6,641 nt of DNA from an uncultured Clostridia bacterium (GTDB taxonomy: Bacteria > Bacillota > Clostridia > Christensenellales > UBA1242). The stretch's first letter is position 1; each line of letters starts with the position of its first letter. The notes beneath the pieces were generated by a model that did not search any database, had not been told where the DNA came from, and saw only the letters and a program-made list of their open reading frames with translations. This document shows, piece by piece, positions 1 to 5,946 of this stretch. Where the stretch lies: contig CAMOHL010000044.1 of NCBI GenBank assembly GCA_946615295.1, positions 1 through 6,641 of the forward strand. The letters run 5' to 3'. Made by a program: the position numbers and the translations under genes.

Positions 1-16
1 AGTTTATGGATATATT

Positions 17-47
17 AAGAGAGCAAACCCAATTGCTCTCTTTTTTT
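17..47 (+). terminator. Rho-independent terminator of an upstream gene
   Basis: A perfect 10-bp stem (AAGAGAGCAA at 17-26 pairs with TTGCTCTCTT at 33-42) with a 6-base loop runs into a T-tract at 41-47. The T-tract is on the plus strand only, so it ends a plus-strand transcript whose gene lies left of the window. Bases 1-16 are too short to assign to a gene. Confidence 0.85.
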
Positions 48-83
48 GTGCTTAAAACAGTTTTTATTTAAAATGTTATTTGC

Positions 84-112
84 TTGATATAAATTTTAAA
101 AATATATATAAT
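84..112 (+). promoter_or_regulatory. Sigma-A-type promoter of the large surface protein gene
   Basis: TTGATA (84-89), a 17-bp spacer and a perfect TATAAT (107-112) form a near-consensus promoter. Transcription would start near 119 and give a leader of about 35 nt. The leader contains the ribosome site AGGAAAGGA (141-149) just before the ATG at 154. The surroundings are AT repeats, so other -10 registers are possible, but this one has optimal spacing. Confidence 0.7.
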
Positions 113-153
113 AAATATATAAAGTATCTATATTTACAATAGGAAAGGACAAA

Positions 154-2850
154 ATGAATAAACAAAAAACAAAATTTGAAAATATACTTTATTTGACAAT
201 AGCTTTTATTGCTATGTTTTTTGCTGTTTATTTTTCAGTTACAATAAAATCAAATTTTCTAAGTATATCTCGACTTACAAAAAATGAAAATTTATGTTAT
301 GCAGCTAATAGCGATGAGTATTTGAACAAGACCTTTGAAATTGAATATTATGACTACACTGAAAACAATAAATATGAAAAGATAGAGAGTGAGGATTTGA
401 CAAGATTTGTTGTCTTTGGGTCAAATACTGAATTGGCTATGCTAGAAAAAGATGATGTTGAATTTGTTGGTTGGTTTGGTTATGATGAAATAAAAAACAA
501 ATTCTATAACAATCAATATGATGAAGCAAATGACATTTATGTTGAAGAATTCAACAGTCAAACAGCTTTTAGTAGCATTGATGAGTCAATAATTGATAGA
601 ATTGTTATATATGAAACACCATTGATTTTTGATGAAACCGAAGTGTTTGGAAAAATTGTTTTGTATTCAAAACTTCAAAAAGACATAAACATTGTTGTCG
701 AATCACAAAATTATAATTATGATTTTGTTCAAAGTTTGGATGGGGGCACTATCTCAATTGATGATAATGTGATAAATCAACCTAATATCTCATCAAAATT
801 TGTTTTGGGAGATAAGATTGATTTTGTAATAAGTCCAAAAGCGAATTACAATTTTTTGGGTATGTATCTAAATGATGTAAACATAAAAAATTTAGAAAAT
901 GTTGACTATAATTTTGATATAGAATCAAATTCGATAAATGTTTCCATTGAAAATATAAATGCCACAATAAATGATATCAAAATCAAATTTACTTACAATA
1001 CATATTTAATCAACCTGCAAAAAAAATTGATAAACGAATTAAAAACAGATGAACTTACGGCAGTTGATAAAGTTAGTTTTATTTCAGTTGAATCAATTGT
1101 TGATGGAATTGAAATGGTGAACAATTCTTACTATATTGATGGTTACATTCTCGTTAAAAAGGGTGAAACTTTAAAAATTGAAATTAACCCTGACATAAAT
1201 TATTCATTAACACAAAATCCTTTAAAAATAGAAAAAATTAAATCGGATAGTGATTTAGTTGCAACCTATGAACTCATTGATAGTAAATATATTTTATCGT
1301 TTCAAAACAACTGGGGTTGTGGTATTTTTGATGTTACAATGAACATGCAAAAGTATTACAATCAATTGCAACTTGTTTATGGAACAAATGCTGAAACAAA
1401 TAATTTTATTGGATCAAAAGCAAATTTCGTAGATAGCATAAAAAATGAGCAGGGTGAAATAATCTACTCTACATTTAATATAAGAACAAATAGTCAAACA
1501 TCTATTGATGGTGAAAGAATTGTGTCAAAAGCAGCTGATGTTTACCATGGTCAAGATGCTGTTATTATGCTAAATATTTTGAAAGGATACAAATTTGACA
1601 GTGCTGCAACAGTTATAGAATATGCTGGCGGTGGAGATATTTCATTTGAATATATCAATAAGAATGGAAGCATTGAAGGAATTAGAATTTTTAATATTAA
1701 TGACGATATCAACATTTCACTAAAATTTATAAAAAGAATTGAAGTTGTAATATCTGCAACAACTGTTGAAGATGATGGAAAAAATGTTGTTGTAGGAAAT
1801 GTTAAACTTGGAAGTGGTAATTGGAAAGAATATATTGAAGAATATGTTGATGATGGATTAGACTTAAATATAGAAACAGCACAAATTGATTTGTCCGAAA
1901 AAGCAGTATTTGATGCATGGATAATTAAAGATGCAAACAATAATGAAATTATTTATCAAGATTACGGTATAAGAATAGAAGATTTGAAAAATAATTCTAT
2001 AACTATAAAAAATATTGATAAAGATTTATATGTTACAGCGAACTATACAAAGAAAAATTTCTATGTTAAACTTATTTGGAATGGATTAAATGGAAATATA
2101 ATTTCGACCAGCAATCACACAAAAACAGAAAATGGATATCAAGTAAAATATGGTGATGATATATCACTCAAAATTACCCCATACAATGAAAAGTATTTCA
2201 TAAAAAATTTGTATTTGGAAACAGTCGGTGAATTTGAAAGAAATAATTTTGATGGTTATACAATAGTAACGATAAAAAATATTGACAAAGAACATAGAAT
2301 AAATGTTTCCATTGAGCCAGATACTTGGTGGTTGCATTTGACAAAATATGAACTTGATGGTGTTGGAACAAAAGAAAATCCTTATGTTATAAAAACTGCT
2401 GAAGAGTTCTGTTTGATTGGTTACTTGATTAACAATAATATAAAAGAAAAAGAAGGATGTATTTCGTACAACAAAGGATACTATAGCTTAAGAAGTGATA
2501 TAGACCTTGGAGATAAATACTTTTATGTTCCAATCGGAAATATGCAAAATAAATTTGCAGGAGTTTTTGATTTTAATTATTATGCAATAGAAAATATAAA
2601 CACGGAGTTTCAACTTGAAGAGTATTCTTACGGTGGTCTATTTTATAATATTGATGAGACAGGAAAAGTTATAAGACAGTTTCGTTCAAAAATACCATTT
2701 ATTGTTGGAATTTCAGGTATAGGATTTGTTGTTATTGTCGCATTTGCAATTGTCTTTAGAATAGAAAAAAGAAGACAAAAACCAAAGAAAGTATTTGTTT
2801 TGAAATCAGAATTAAAAAACGAAAAAAATAATAAATTTTTTGACAATTAG
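154..2850 (+). CDS. Large double-anchored surface protein with degenerate InlB-like repeats and a GLUG-like C-terminal region
   Basis: This 898-residue protein has no function I can name. A short basic N-terminus (MNKQKTK) precedes a hydrophobic segment at about 11-32 with no convincing cleavage site. A second hydrophobic segment at about 847-869 is followed by a basic tail (RIEKRRQKPKK). This predicts both ends in the cytoplasm and about 815 residues outside. The middle (about 195-722) holds roughly five degenerate beta-rich units of 85-125 residues. In each, a 'GD.I.L.I.P...Y' stretch is followed by a 'TIKNIDKD...V' stretch, for example 664-675 with 616-628, resembling divergent InlB B-repeats. 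Residues about 735-840 follow the pattern seen before GLUG motifs in surface proteins: GVGTKENPYVI, then SDIDLG, VPIGN, FAGVFDFN and GGLF. The ATG at 154 has a good ribosome site (AGGAAAGGA, 141-149). The gene stands alone between two terminators. A role in adhesion or envelope structure is inference. Confidence 0.85.
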   Translation: MNKQKTKFENILYLTIAFIAMFFAVYFSVTIKSNFLSISRLTKNENLCYAANSDEYLNKTFEIEYYDYTENNKYEKIESEDLTRFVVFGSNTELAMLEKDDVEFVGWFGYDEIKNKFYNNQYDEANDIYVEEFNSQTAFSSIDESIIDRIVIYETPLIFDETEVFGKIVLYSKLQKDINIVVESQNYNYDFVQSLDGGTISIDDNVINQPNISSKFVLGDKIDFVISPKANYNFLGMYLNDVNIKNLENVDYNFDIESNSINVSIENINATINDIKIKFTYNTYLINLQKKLINELKTDELTAVDKVSFISVESIVDGIEMVNNSYYIDGYILVKKGETLKIEINPDINYSLTQNPLKIEKIKSDSDLVATYELIDSKYILSFQNNWGCGIFDVTMNMQKYYNQLQLVYGTNAETNNFIGSKANFVDSIKNEQGEIIYSTFNIRTNSQTSIDGERIVSKAADVYHGQDAVIMLNILKGYKFDSAATVIEYAGGGDISFEYINKNGSIEGIRIFNINDDINISLKFIKRIEVVISATTVEDDGKNVVVGNVKLGSGNWKEYIEEYVDDGLDLNIETAQIDLSEKAVFDAWIIKDANNNEIIYQDYGIRIEDLKNNSITIKNIDKDLYVTANYTKKNFYVKLIWNGLNGNIISTSNHTKTENGYQVKYGDDISLKITPYNEKYFIKNLYLETVGEFERNNFDGYTIVTIKNIDKEHRINVSIEPDTWWLHLTKYELDGVGTKENPYVIKTAEEFCLIGYLINNNIKEKEGCISYNKGYYSLRSDIDLGDKYFYVPIGNMQNKFAGVFDFNYYAIENINTEFQLEEYSYGGLFYNIDETGKVIRQFRSKIPFIVGISGIGFVVIVAFAIVFRIEKRRQKPKKVFVLKSELKNEKNNKFFDN

Positions 2851-2853
2851 GTA

Positions 2854-2882
2854 TTGACAAAGGGTATTTTATGGTATATACT
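2854..2882 (+). promoter_or_regulatory. Near-consensus promoter immediately after the surface gene stop
   Basis: A perfect TTGACA (2854-2859), a 17-bp spacer and TATACT (2877-2882) start four bases after the TAG stop at 2848-2850. The predicted start is near 2889. The only thing downstream on this strand before the terminator at 2928-2958 is about 40 bases without a credible reading frame. The match could be chance in AT-rich DNA, but TTGACA is complete and the spacing ideal. Confidence 0.5.
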
Positions 2883-2888
2883 TAACCC

Positions 2889-2958
2889 GTTGAAAACATT
2901 TTACCATTTTGTTTTAAATAAAAAAATACCATATAGCGATAGCTATATGGTTTTTTTT
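2889..2958 (+). ncRNA. Candidate small RNA of about 70 nt
   Basis: The interval runs from the start site predicted by the 2854-2882 promoter to the end of the terminator U-tract. It would be a short, mostly unstructured A/U-rich 5' part followed by the terminator hairpin, the usual build of a small trans-acting RNA in bacteria. No coding potential is convincing: the only frame is a TTG-initiated 26-codon stretch without a ribosome site that runs through the hairpin. Its function is unknown, and both its ends are predictions. Confidence 0.35.
2928..2958. terminator. Bidirectional terminator between convergent genes
   Basis: ACCATATAGC (2928-2937) pairs perfectly with GCTATATGGT (2942-2951) around a GATA loop. 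On the plus strand it runs into eight T (2951-2958). On the minus strand it is followed by an A/T tract read as ATTTTTTTATTT (complement of 2915-2926). It can end both the surface gene (or the candidate small RNA) from the left and the J-domain gene from the right. Confidence 0.85.
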
Positions 2959-2977
2959 GATCATTTATAAATAAAAT

Positions 2978-3481
2978 TTATTTGAATATTATCAACAATA
3001 TTGCAACAATCAACAAGATAATTATAATAACATCAAGAATAAATTTTTCTCTAGTATTATTGCTTTTTTTGCCTTTGTTTTCTTGTAAAGAGTTCATATT
3101 GACAGTGTTAACTTTTTTGTACTCAGTCGAAGAATCTTCTTTTGCTTTATTTGTATATTTATTTTGATTGTTTGAAGTGAAGTTGTTAAAATTTGAATTT
3201 GTTGATTGCTGTGAATTTGATTTGTTATAATTTTTTGTTGTATTATTTTTTGAAAATGTGTTAATGTTTATTTTTTTGTCATATTCTTTTCTTAATAGTT
3301 CATCCTTTAGGGTTGTGTATGCAATGTTTAAATTGGCTGTCAGCTTTTCGGCAATATGTGTATTTCCTTGAAATTTGTCTGGATGAAATTCTTTGACTTT
3401 TTTTAAATAAGCTCTTCTTATTTCTTCATTTGAAGCATTTGATTGAACACCTAAAATTTGGTAATAGTTTTTTTGTTCCAT
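2978..3481 (-). CDS. Tail-anchored J-domain (DnaJ-like) protein
   Basis: This protein of 167 residues has an N-terminal J domain (about 5-70): NYYQILGV opens helix I, the invariant HPD is at 33-35, and KEYDKK closes the domain. J domains stimulate the ATPase of Hsp70/DnaK. There is no Gly/Phe region, zinc-binding cysteine repeat or DnaJ C-terminal domain, so it is a class III J protein, not the main DnaJ. Residues 71-143 are a low-complexity linker very rich in Asn, Ser, Thr and Lys. Residues about 147-166 form one hydrophobic helix ending in Lys at the C-terminus, predicting a tail anchor with the J domain in the cytoplasm. It may recruit DnaK to the membrane (inference). I chose the ATG at 3481 because AGGTG (3488-3492) lies six bases upstream as the ribosome site. 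A GTG at 3490 would extend it by three residues but overlaps that site. The gene appears monocistronic. Confidence 0.88.
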   Translation of the reverse strand: MEQKNYYQILGVQSNASNEEIRRAYLKKVKEFHPDKFQGNTHIAEKLTANLNIAYTTLKDELLRKEYDKKININTFSKNNTTKNYNKSNSQQSTNSNFNNFTSNNQNKYTNKAKEDSSTEYKKVNTVNMNSLQENKGKKSNNTREKFILDVIIIILLIVAILLIIFK

Positions 3482-3511
3482 ATTTTGCACCTAATTTATT
3501 TAACTAATCAT

Positions 3512-3540
3512 ATTTTATAGTATAAGCATACAAAAATCAA
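3512..3540 (-). promoter_or_regulatory. Probable promoter of the J-domain gene
   Basis: On the minus strand, TTGATT (3540-3535), a 17-bp spacer and TAAAAT (3517-3512) make a reasonable sigma-A promoter about 30 bases before the start codon. An overlapping TATAAA (3519-3514) is an alternative -10 with a 15-bp spacer. It lies directly after the terminator of the SDR gene, so the J-domain gene is likely transcribed independently. Confidence 0.5.
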
Positions 3541-3574
3541 TAGAAAAACAAAAAAAGTGGACAAACCACTTTTT
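3541..3574 (-). terminator. Terminator of the SDR gene, overlapping its stop codon
   Basis: Read on the minus strand, AAAAGTGG (complement of 3566-3573) and its partner CCACTTTT (complement of 3553-3560) form the stem around a five-base loop, followed by TTTTTTTGTTTTT. The TAA stop of the SDR gene (3575-3573) lies in the edge of the stem, so there is almost no 3' untranslated region. Confidence 0.75.
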
Positions 3575-4376
3575 ATTTTGCATATAGTTTATATAAAATA
3601 TTGTAAACAAATTTTTTTGGTAAAATTTTGCTTAAAAAGATAAACACTTTATACTTAAACCCAACAACATTTATTGGTTTTGGATTTTTTTTGAACAATG
3701 CCTTGCAAATTACTTTTGCAACTGAGTCTGCTGTCATTCCGTTTTGTTCGTCTTTTTCCATTTGGCCAACACTCTTTTCAACTCTTTTGCCATAGCTTGC
3801 ATCATCAAGTTCATTTTTTTCTCTTGCCTTTGTAAAACCTGTTTTGGTATCACCCGGTAGTACACAAACTGCTTTTATTCCAAAAGGTTTAACTTCCATT
3901 GCAAGTCCTGCAGTAAAGCTTTCAATGCTTGCTTTTGTGCTACTATAAAATGTTTGGAATGGAATAGGTAGTTCGCCTGCAACACTGCTTATGTTAACAA
4001 TTTTTCCATAGTTGTTCTTTCGCATATATGGAATTATGAGTTTGCACATATTTACAGTTCCAAAAAAGTTTACTGCAAATATTTTTTGAATTTGTTCGTT
4101 TGGACTGTTTTCAACACTTCCTGAAATACCCATTCCAGCACAATTCACAAGATAGTCAATTCTACCTTCTTTTTCAAAAATGGTTTTGTATGTATTTTCT
4201 ATTTCTTGCAAATTTGTTACATCACATTGAATGTAATCAAAATCGCAAACAAATTCATTTTTTGCAAGGCCATAAACCTTGACACCTTTTTCAATCAACA
4301 TTTTTGCAGTTGCAAGACCAATTCCACTTGATGCCCCTGTTACTATTGCAACTCTTTTTTCTACATTTTTTTCCAT
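3573..4376 (-). CDS. Classical short-chain dehydrogenase/reductase (SDR family)
   Basis: This cytosolic NAD(P)-dependent oxidoreductase has 267 residues, close to the usual 250-270. The Rossmann cofactor motif TGASSGIG is at 13-20, the acidic CDV after beta-3 at 51-53, and NCAG at 78-81. The catalytic tetrad is Asn103 (in VNFFG), Ser131, Tyr144 and Lys148 (YSSTK). PGDTKT (174-179) follows in the nicotinamide-binding region. Lys39 after beta-2 (GLAKN), with no acidic residue there, favours NADP(H) over NAD(H). The last 35 residues are basic and hydrophobic (VFIFLSKILPKKF), a tail seen in SDRs acting on lipid-like or hydrophobic substrates, but the substrate cannot be read from sequence. The ATG at 4376 is the only plausible start and has no ribosome site; the promoter sits so close that the mRNA may start at the ATG. 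It is a single-gene unit with its own terminator. Confidence 0.93.
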   Translation of the reverse strand: MEKNVEKRVAIVTGASSGIGLATAKMLIEKGVKVYGLAKNEFVCDFDYIQCDVTNLQEIENTYKTIFEKEGRIDYLVNCAGMGISGSVENSPNEQIQKIFAVNFFGTVNMCKLIIPYMRKNNYGKIVNISSVAGELPIPFQTFYSSTKASIESFTAGLAMEVKPFGIKAVCVLPGDTKTGFTKAREKNELDDASYGKRVEKSVGQMEKDEQNGMTADSVAKVICKALFKKNPKPINVVGFKYKVFIFLSKILPKKFVYNILYKLYAK

Positions 4377-4382
4377 ACTAAT

Positions 4383-4411
4383 ATTTTAAGACTATACAAA
4401 AATATAGTCAA
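4383..4411 (-). promoter_or_regulatory. Promoter of the SDR gene, apparently giving a leaderless mRNA
   Basis: On the minus strand, TTGACT (4411-4406), a 17-bp spacer and TAAAAT (4388-4383) are followed by only six bases before the ATG. The normal start distance of about seven bases after the -10 puts +1 at 4376, the A of the ATG. No Shine-Dalgarno sequence is present upstream. An alternative TATAAT (4453-4448) with a poor -35 (TTTGTA) would give a leader of about 65 nt, still without a ribosome site. Confidence 0.6.
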
Positions 4412-4458
4412 TTATTTTTATGCAAATCATTTTTATTATTGACTTATATTATATACAT

Positions 4459-4489
4459 AAAAAAGACCAATACAAATTATATCAGTCTT
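4459..4489 (-). terminator. Terminator of the BIG2 lipoprotein gene, containing its TGA stop
   Basis: On the minus strand, AAGACTGATA (4489-4480) pairs with TATTGGTCTT (4472-4463), ten pairs including two G-U, around a seven-base loop, then TTTTTT (4464-4459). The TGA stop (4484-4482) lies in the rising stem. A terminator located exactly here supports TGA being a true stop codon in this genome. Confidence 0.7.
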
Positions 4490-5348
4490 CAATATTGTTT
4501 TTTATAACAACAAATGTAACACCGTTCATATTTTTTGTTTCAACAGTGTATTCTCCACTTTCAACTTTGCTTTCAAGTTCACTTATGCTGTTTAGCATAG
4601 AATTTTTTGCTTGAATTATATCATCAAATATATCATTTTGAATTTTACTTATACTAGAAAATAATTCATTTTTTTGATTTGTAAATGTTGGAGTGAAGAG
4701 TTCTTTTTGTGTTTTTAAGTTTGAAATTGAATCTGCCATTTCTGTTTTTAATTCGTTCAAAACTGTTTTGGCTGCCAATTTTTCATCCTTAATTTCACTC
4801 ATAACTTTTTTTGTTATGTCTTTTTTTATTCTATTTACACTAAGTGGTCTATCTTTATCAAAAAAGTTTATGTTTTTTGATGAAGTCTCTACAGCGGGGC
4901 TCTGTGTGTTTTGTGAGCTATCAAAATCATATATTGGTTCTAAATCTTTCGGTGGCATATTCAAATTGTTGAAACTGTTGAGTTCAAGGTTATCTTTTGC
5001 CTTCACAACAAGAACATTGCAAGTGTCGTTGTATCCACCTTCTTCGCTAAAAACAAAAATTGTTGCTTCTCCTGCTTTTTTTGCTGTTACAAATCCATCT
5101 TCACAAGTAACAATATCGTTGTTGCTACTTTCAAACGAATAGTTTTGATTGCTTGCATTAAAAGGATACACTTGAGCAGAAATAACAGCTGTTTGACCTT
5201 CAGCAAGATACAAATTTTTTTTGCTTATTTGAATATCGTCAACATATATATTTTGATTTTGATTGCCACACCCCGTTAATGGCATAATAGAACATAATAG
5301 GGCAAATATTGTAAAAATAACTTTAAACTTCAAATTTTTCTTTTTCAT
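4482..5348 (-). CDS. Lipoprotein with one BIG2-type Ig-like domain and a helical C-terminal half
   Basis: From the ATG at 5348 the product has 288 residues. A lipoprotein signal peptide comes first: basic MKKKNLKFK, hydrophobic 10-24, lipobox LTGC at 24-27 with Cys27 as the lipid-modified residue. A single bacterial Ig-like (BIG2) domain at about 36-115 shows the family pattern: VDDIQIS, LYLAEGQ, VYPFNASN, SFESSN, GFVTAKKAGEATI, then CNVLVV. A Pro/Ser/Asn-rich spacer (about 120-165) leads to a Lys/Glu-rich, probably helical or coiled-coil region (about 170-265), then a short beta-like end (TVETKN, VTFVVIKN). It should sit on the outer face of the membrane. BIG2 domains are common in adhesins and wall proteins, but no specific ligand can be inferred. 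An upstream TTG at 5384 would add 12 residues ahead of the signal peptide and is unlikely. Neither start has a clear ribosome site. Confidence 0.85.
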   Translation of the reverse strand: MKKKNLKFKVIFTIFALLCSIMPLTGCGNQNQNIYVDDIQISKKNLYLAEGQTAVISAQVYPFNASNQNYSFESSNNDIVTCEDGFVTAKKAGEATIFVFSEEGGYNDTCNVLVVKAKDNLELNSFNNLNMPPKDLEPIYDFDSSQNTQSPAVETSSKNINFFDKDRPLSVNRIKKDITKKVMSEIKDEKLAAKTVLNELKTEMADSISNLKTQKELFTPTFTNQKNELFSSISKIQNDIFDDIIQAKNSMLNSISELESKVESGEYTVETKNMNGVTFVVIKNNIED

Positions 5349-5363
5349 ATTTCTATGTTGTGT

Positions 5364-5392
5364 AATATGGAATGATTTATTCAATAAATCAA
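5364..5392 (-). promoter_or_regulatory. Weak candidate promoter of the lipoprotein gene
   Basis: On the minus strand, TTGATT (5392-5387) is followed after 17 bp by CATATT (5369-5364), a partial match to TATAAT. It would start transcription near 5357, about nine bases before the ATG at 5348, leaving no room for a normal ribosome site. No better promoter is evident in the interval, so this is a best guess. Confidence 0.3.
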
Positions 5393-5415
5393 AAAATAGT
5401 TTAAAAAATCATATT

Positions 5416-5425
5416 GCAAATTTGC
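5416..5425. promoter_or_regulatory. Palindrome abutting the -35 box; candidate operator
   Basis: GCAAATTTGC is a perfect 10-bp palindrome ending one base before the -35 element of the marR-cysS promoter. MarR proteins bind short palindromes as dimers and often control their own promoters from such positions. The arms are only five bases, and AATT cores are common in AT-rich DNA, so this is suggestive only. Confidence 0.35.
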
Positions 5426-5426
5426 T

Positions 5427-5455
5427 TTGACATTTGATATAAAAAAACATATAAT
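5427..5455 (+). promoter_or_regulatory. Perfect consensus sigma-A promoter of the marR-cysS operon
   Basis: TTGACA (5427-5432), exactly 17 bp, and TATAAT (5450-5455) match the consensus at all 12 positions. The start site is expected near 5462, giving a leader of about 53 nt. That is far too short for a T-box or other large riboswitch. Such a strong promoter in front of a MarR-type gene fits one normally held down by a repressor. Confidence 0.85.
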
Positions 5456-5482
5456 AGTATAGTAAATTCACCTAATAGCTAG
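5452..5482 (+). repeat. Direct repeat TAATAG..TAG spanning the predicted transcription start
   Basis: TAATAGTATAG (5452-5462) and TAATAGCTAG (5473-5482) are similar and start 21 bp apart, two helical turns. They cover the -10 box, the predicted start site and the early leader, a place where a bound repressor would block transcription. The similarity is short and may be chance. Confidence 0.3.
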
Positions 5483-5514
5483 ACAAAATAGATATAATTT
5501 TATAAGGAATTGAT

Positions 5515-5937
5515 ATGCCAAATAAAAATTTAGATGAAATAACAGATGTATTGTTGTTGATATCAAGACTGCAAAGTTTGTGTGAGGGTTTTGATGAAAC
5601 AAACAAAACAGCAGTTTTTACAACAAAGATTAAAATTTTGATTGAAATTTCAAAAGCAAATGAAATTTCGCCAGCAGAACTAAAATATAAAGTTGGGCTT
5701 GCAAAGAGCAACATAACAACTGCCTGCAACAAGTTGGTTGAAGAAGGACTTGTTGAAAAAAACAAAAATCTTTTGGATGAAAGAGAAGTATATTATCAGT
5801 TGACAGAGAAGGGAAGAGTCTTTTTGAATGATTTTTTGAATATTTCAAAAAAGAACTTTGAAGGTCAACTTGCATATAAAAATAATATGAACGATATAGC
5901 AAGTCAAGTTAGAAATTTGCTTGATTTGGTTAAATAA
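5515..5937 (+). CDS. MarR-family winged-helix transcriptional regulator
   Basis: The 140-residue length is typical of MarR proteins, which are dimeric DNA-binding repressors that often respond to small ligands or oxidants. The N-terminal helix (about 5-30) and C-terminal helices (about 102-140) would form the dimer interface. The winged-helix core includes ISPAELKYKVG (51-61), a recognition helix around 63-76 (AKSNITTACNKLVEE) and EGLVEK (77-82). The wing carries the conserved acidic-x-Arg pair Asp88/Arg90 and is followed by LTEKG (96-100). Two cysteines, Cys23 in the first helix and Cys71 in the recognition helix, could be redox sites, but this is speculation. The ATG at 5515 has a ribosome site AAGGA (5504-5508). 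The cysS start follows nine bases after its TAA, so the two genes are one operon. It probably controls its own promoter, where a palindrome and a direct repeat lie. Confidence 0.9.
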   Translation: MPNKNLDEITDVLLLISRLQSLCEGFDETNKTAVFTTKIKILIEISKANEISPAELKYKVGLAKSNITTACNKLVEEGLVEKNKNLLDEREVYYQLTEKGRVFLNDFLNISKKNFEGQLAYKNNMNDIASQVRNLLDLVK

Positions 5938-5946
5938 GGAGATTTT

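Noticed and set aside
113..153. AT-dinucleotide run before the surface gene as a tandem repeat or origin element
   Set aside because: It is short and irregular and is accounted for by the promoter and leader in AT-rich DNA; no DnaA-box cluster was seen.
2890..2970. TTG-initiated 26-codon frame downstream of the 2854-2882 promoter
   Set aside because: It has no ribosome site, begins at or before the predicted transcript start and reads through the terminator hairpin, so translation is unlikely.
3482..3490. GTG start at 3490 for the J-domain protein
   Set aside because: The GTG lies inside the AGGTG that serves as ribosome site for the ATG at 3481, which gives the J domain its normal N-terminus.
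2978..5348. The three minus-strand genes as one operon or defence-type system
   Set aside because: Each has its own terminator and a promoter candidate, and their functions (chaperone partner, SDR enzyme, surface lipoprotein) do not match a known system.
5349..5384. Longer lipoprotein start at a TTG codon (5384)
   Set aside because: It would add 12 polar residues before a textbook lipoprotein signal peptide, has no ribosome site and overlaps the only promoter candidate; the ATG at 5348 fits better.
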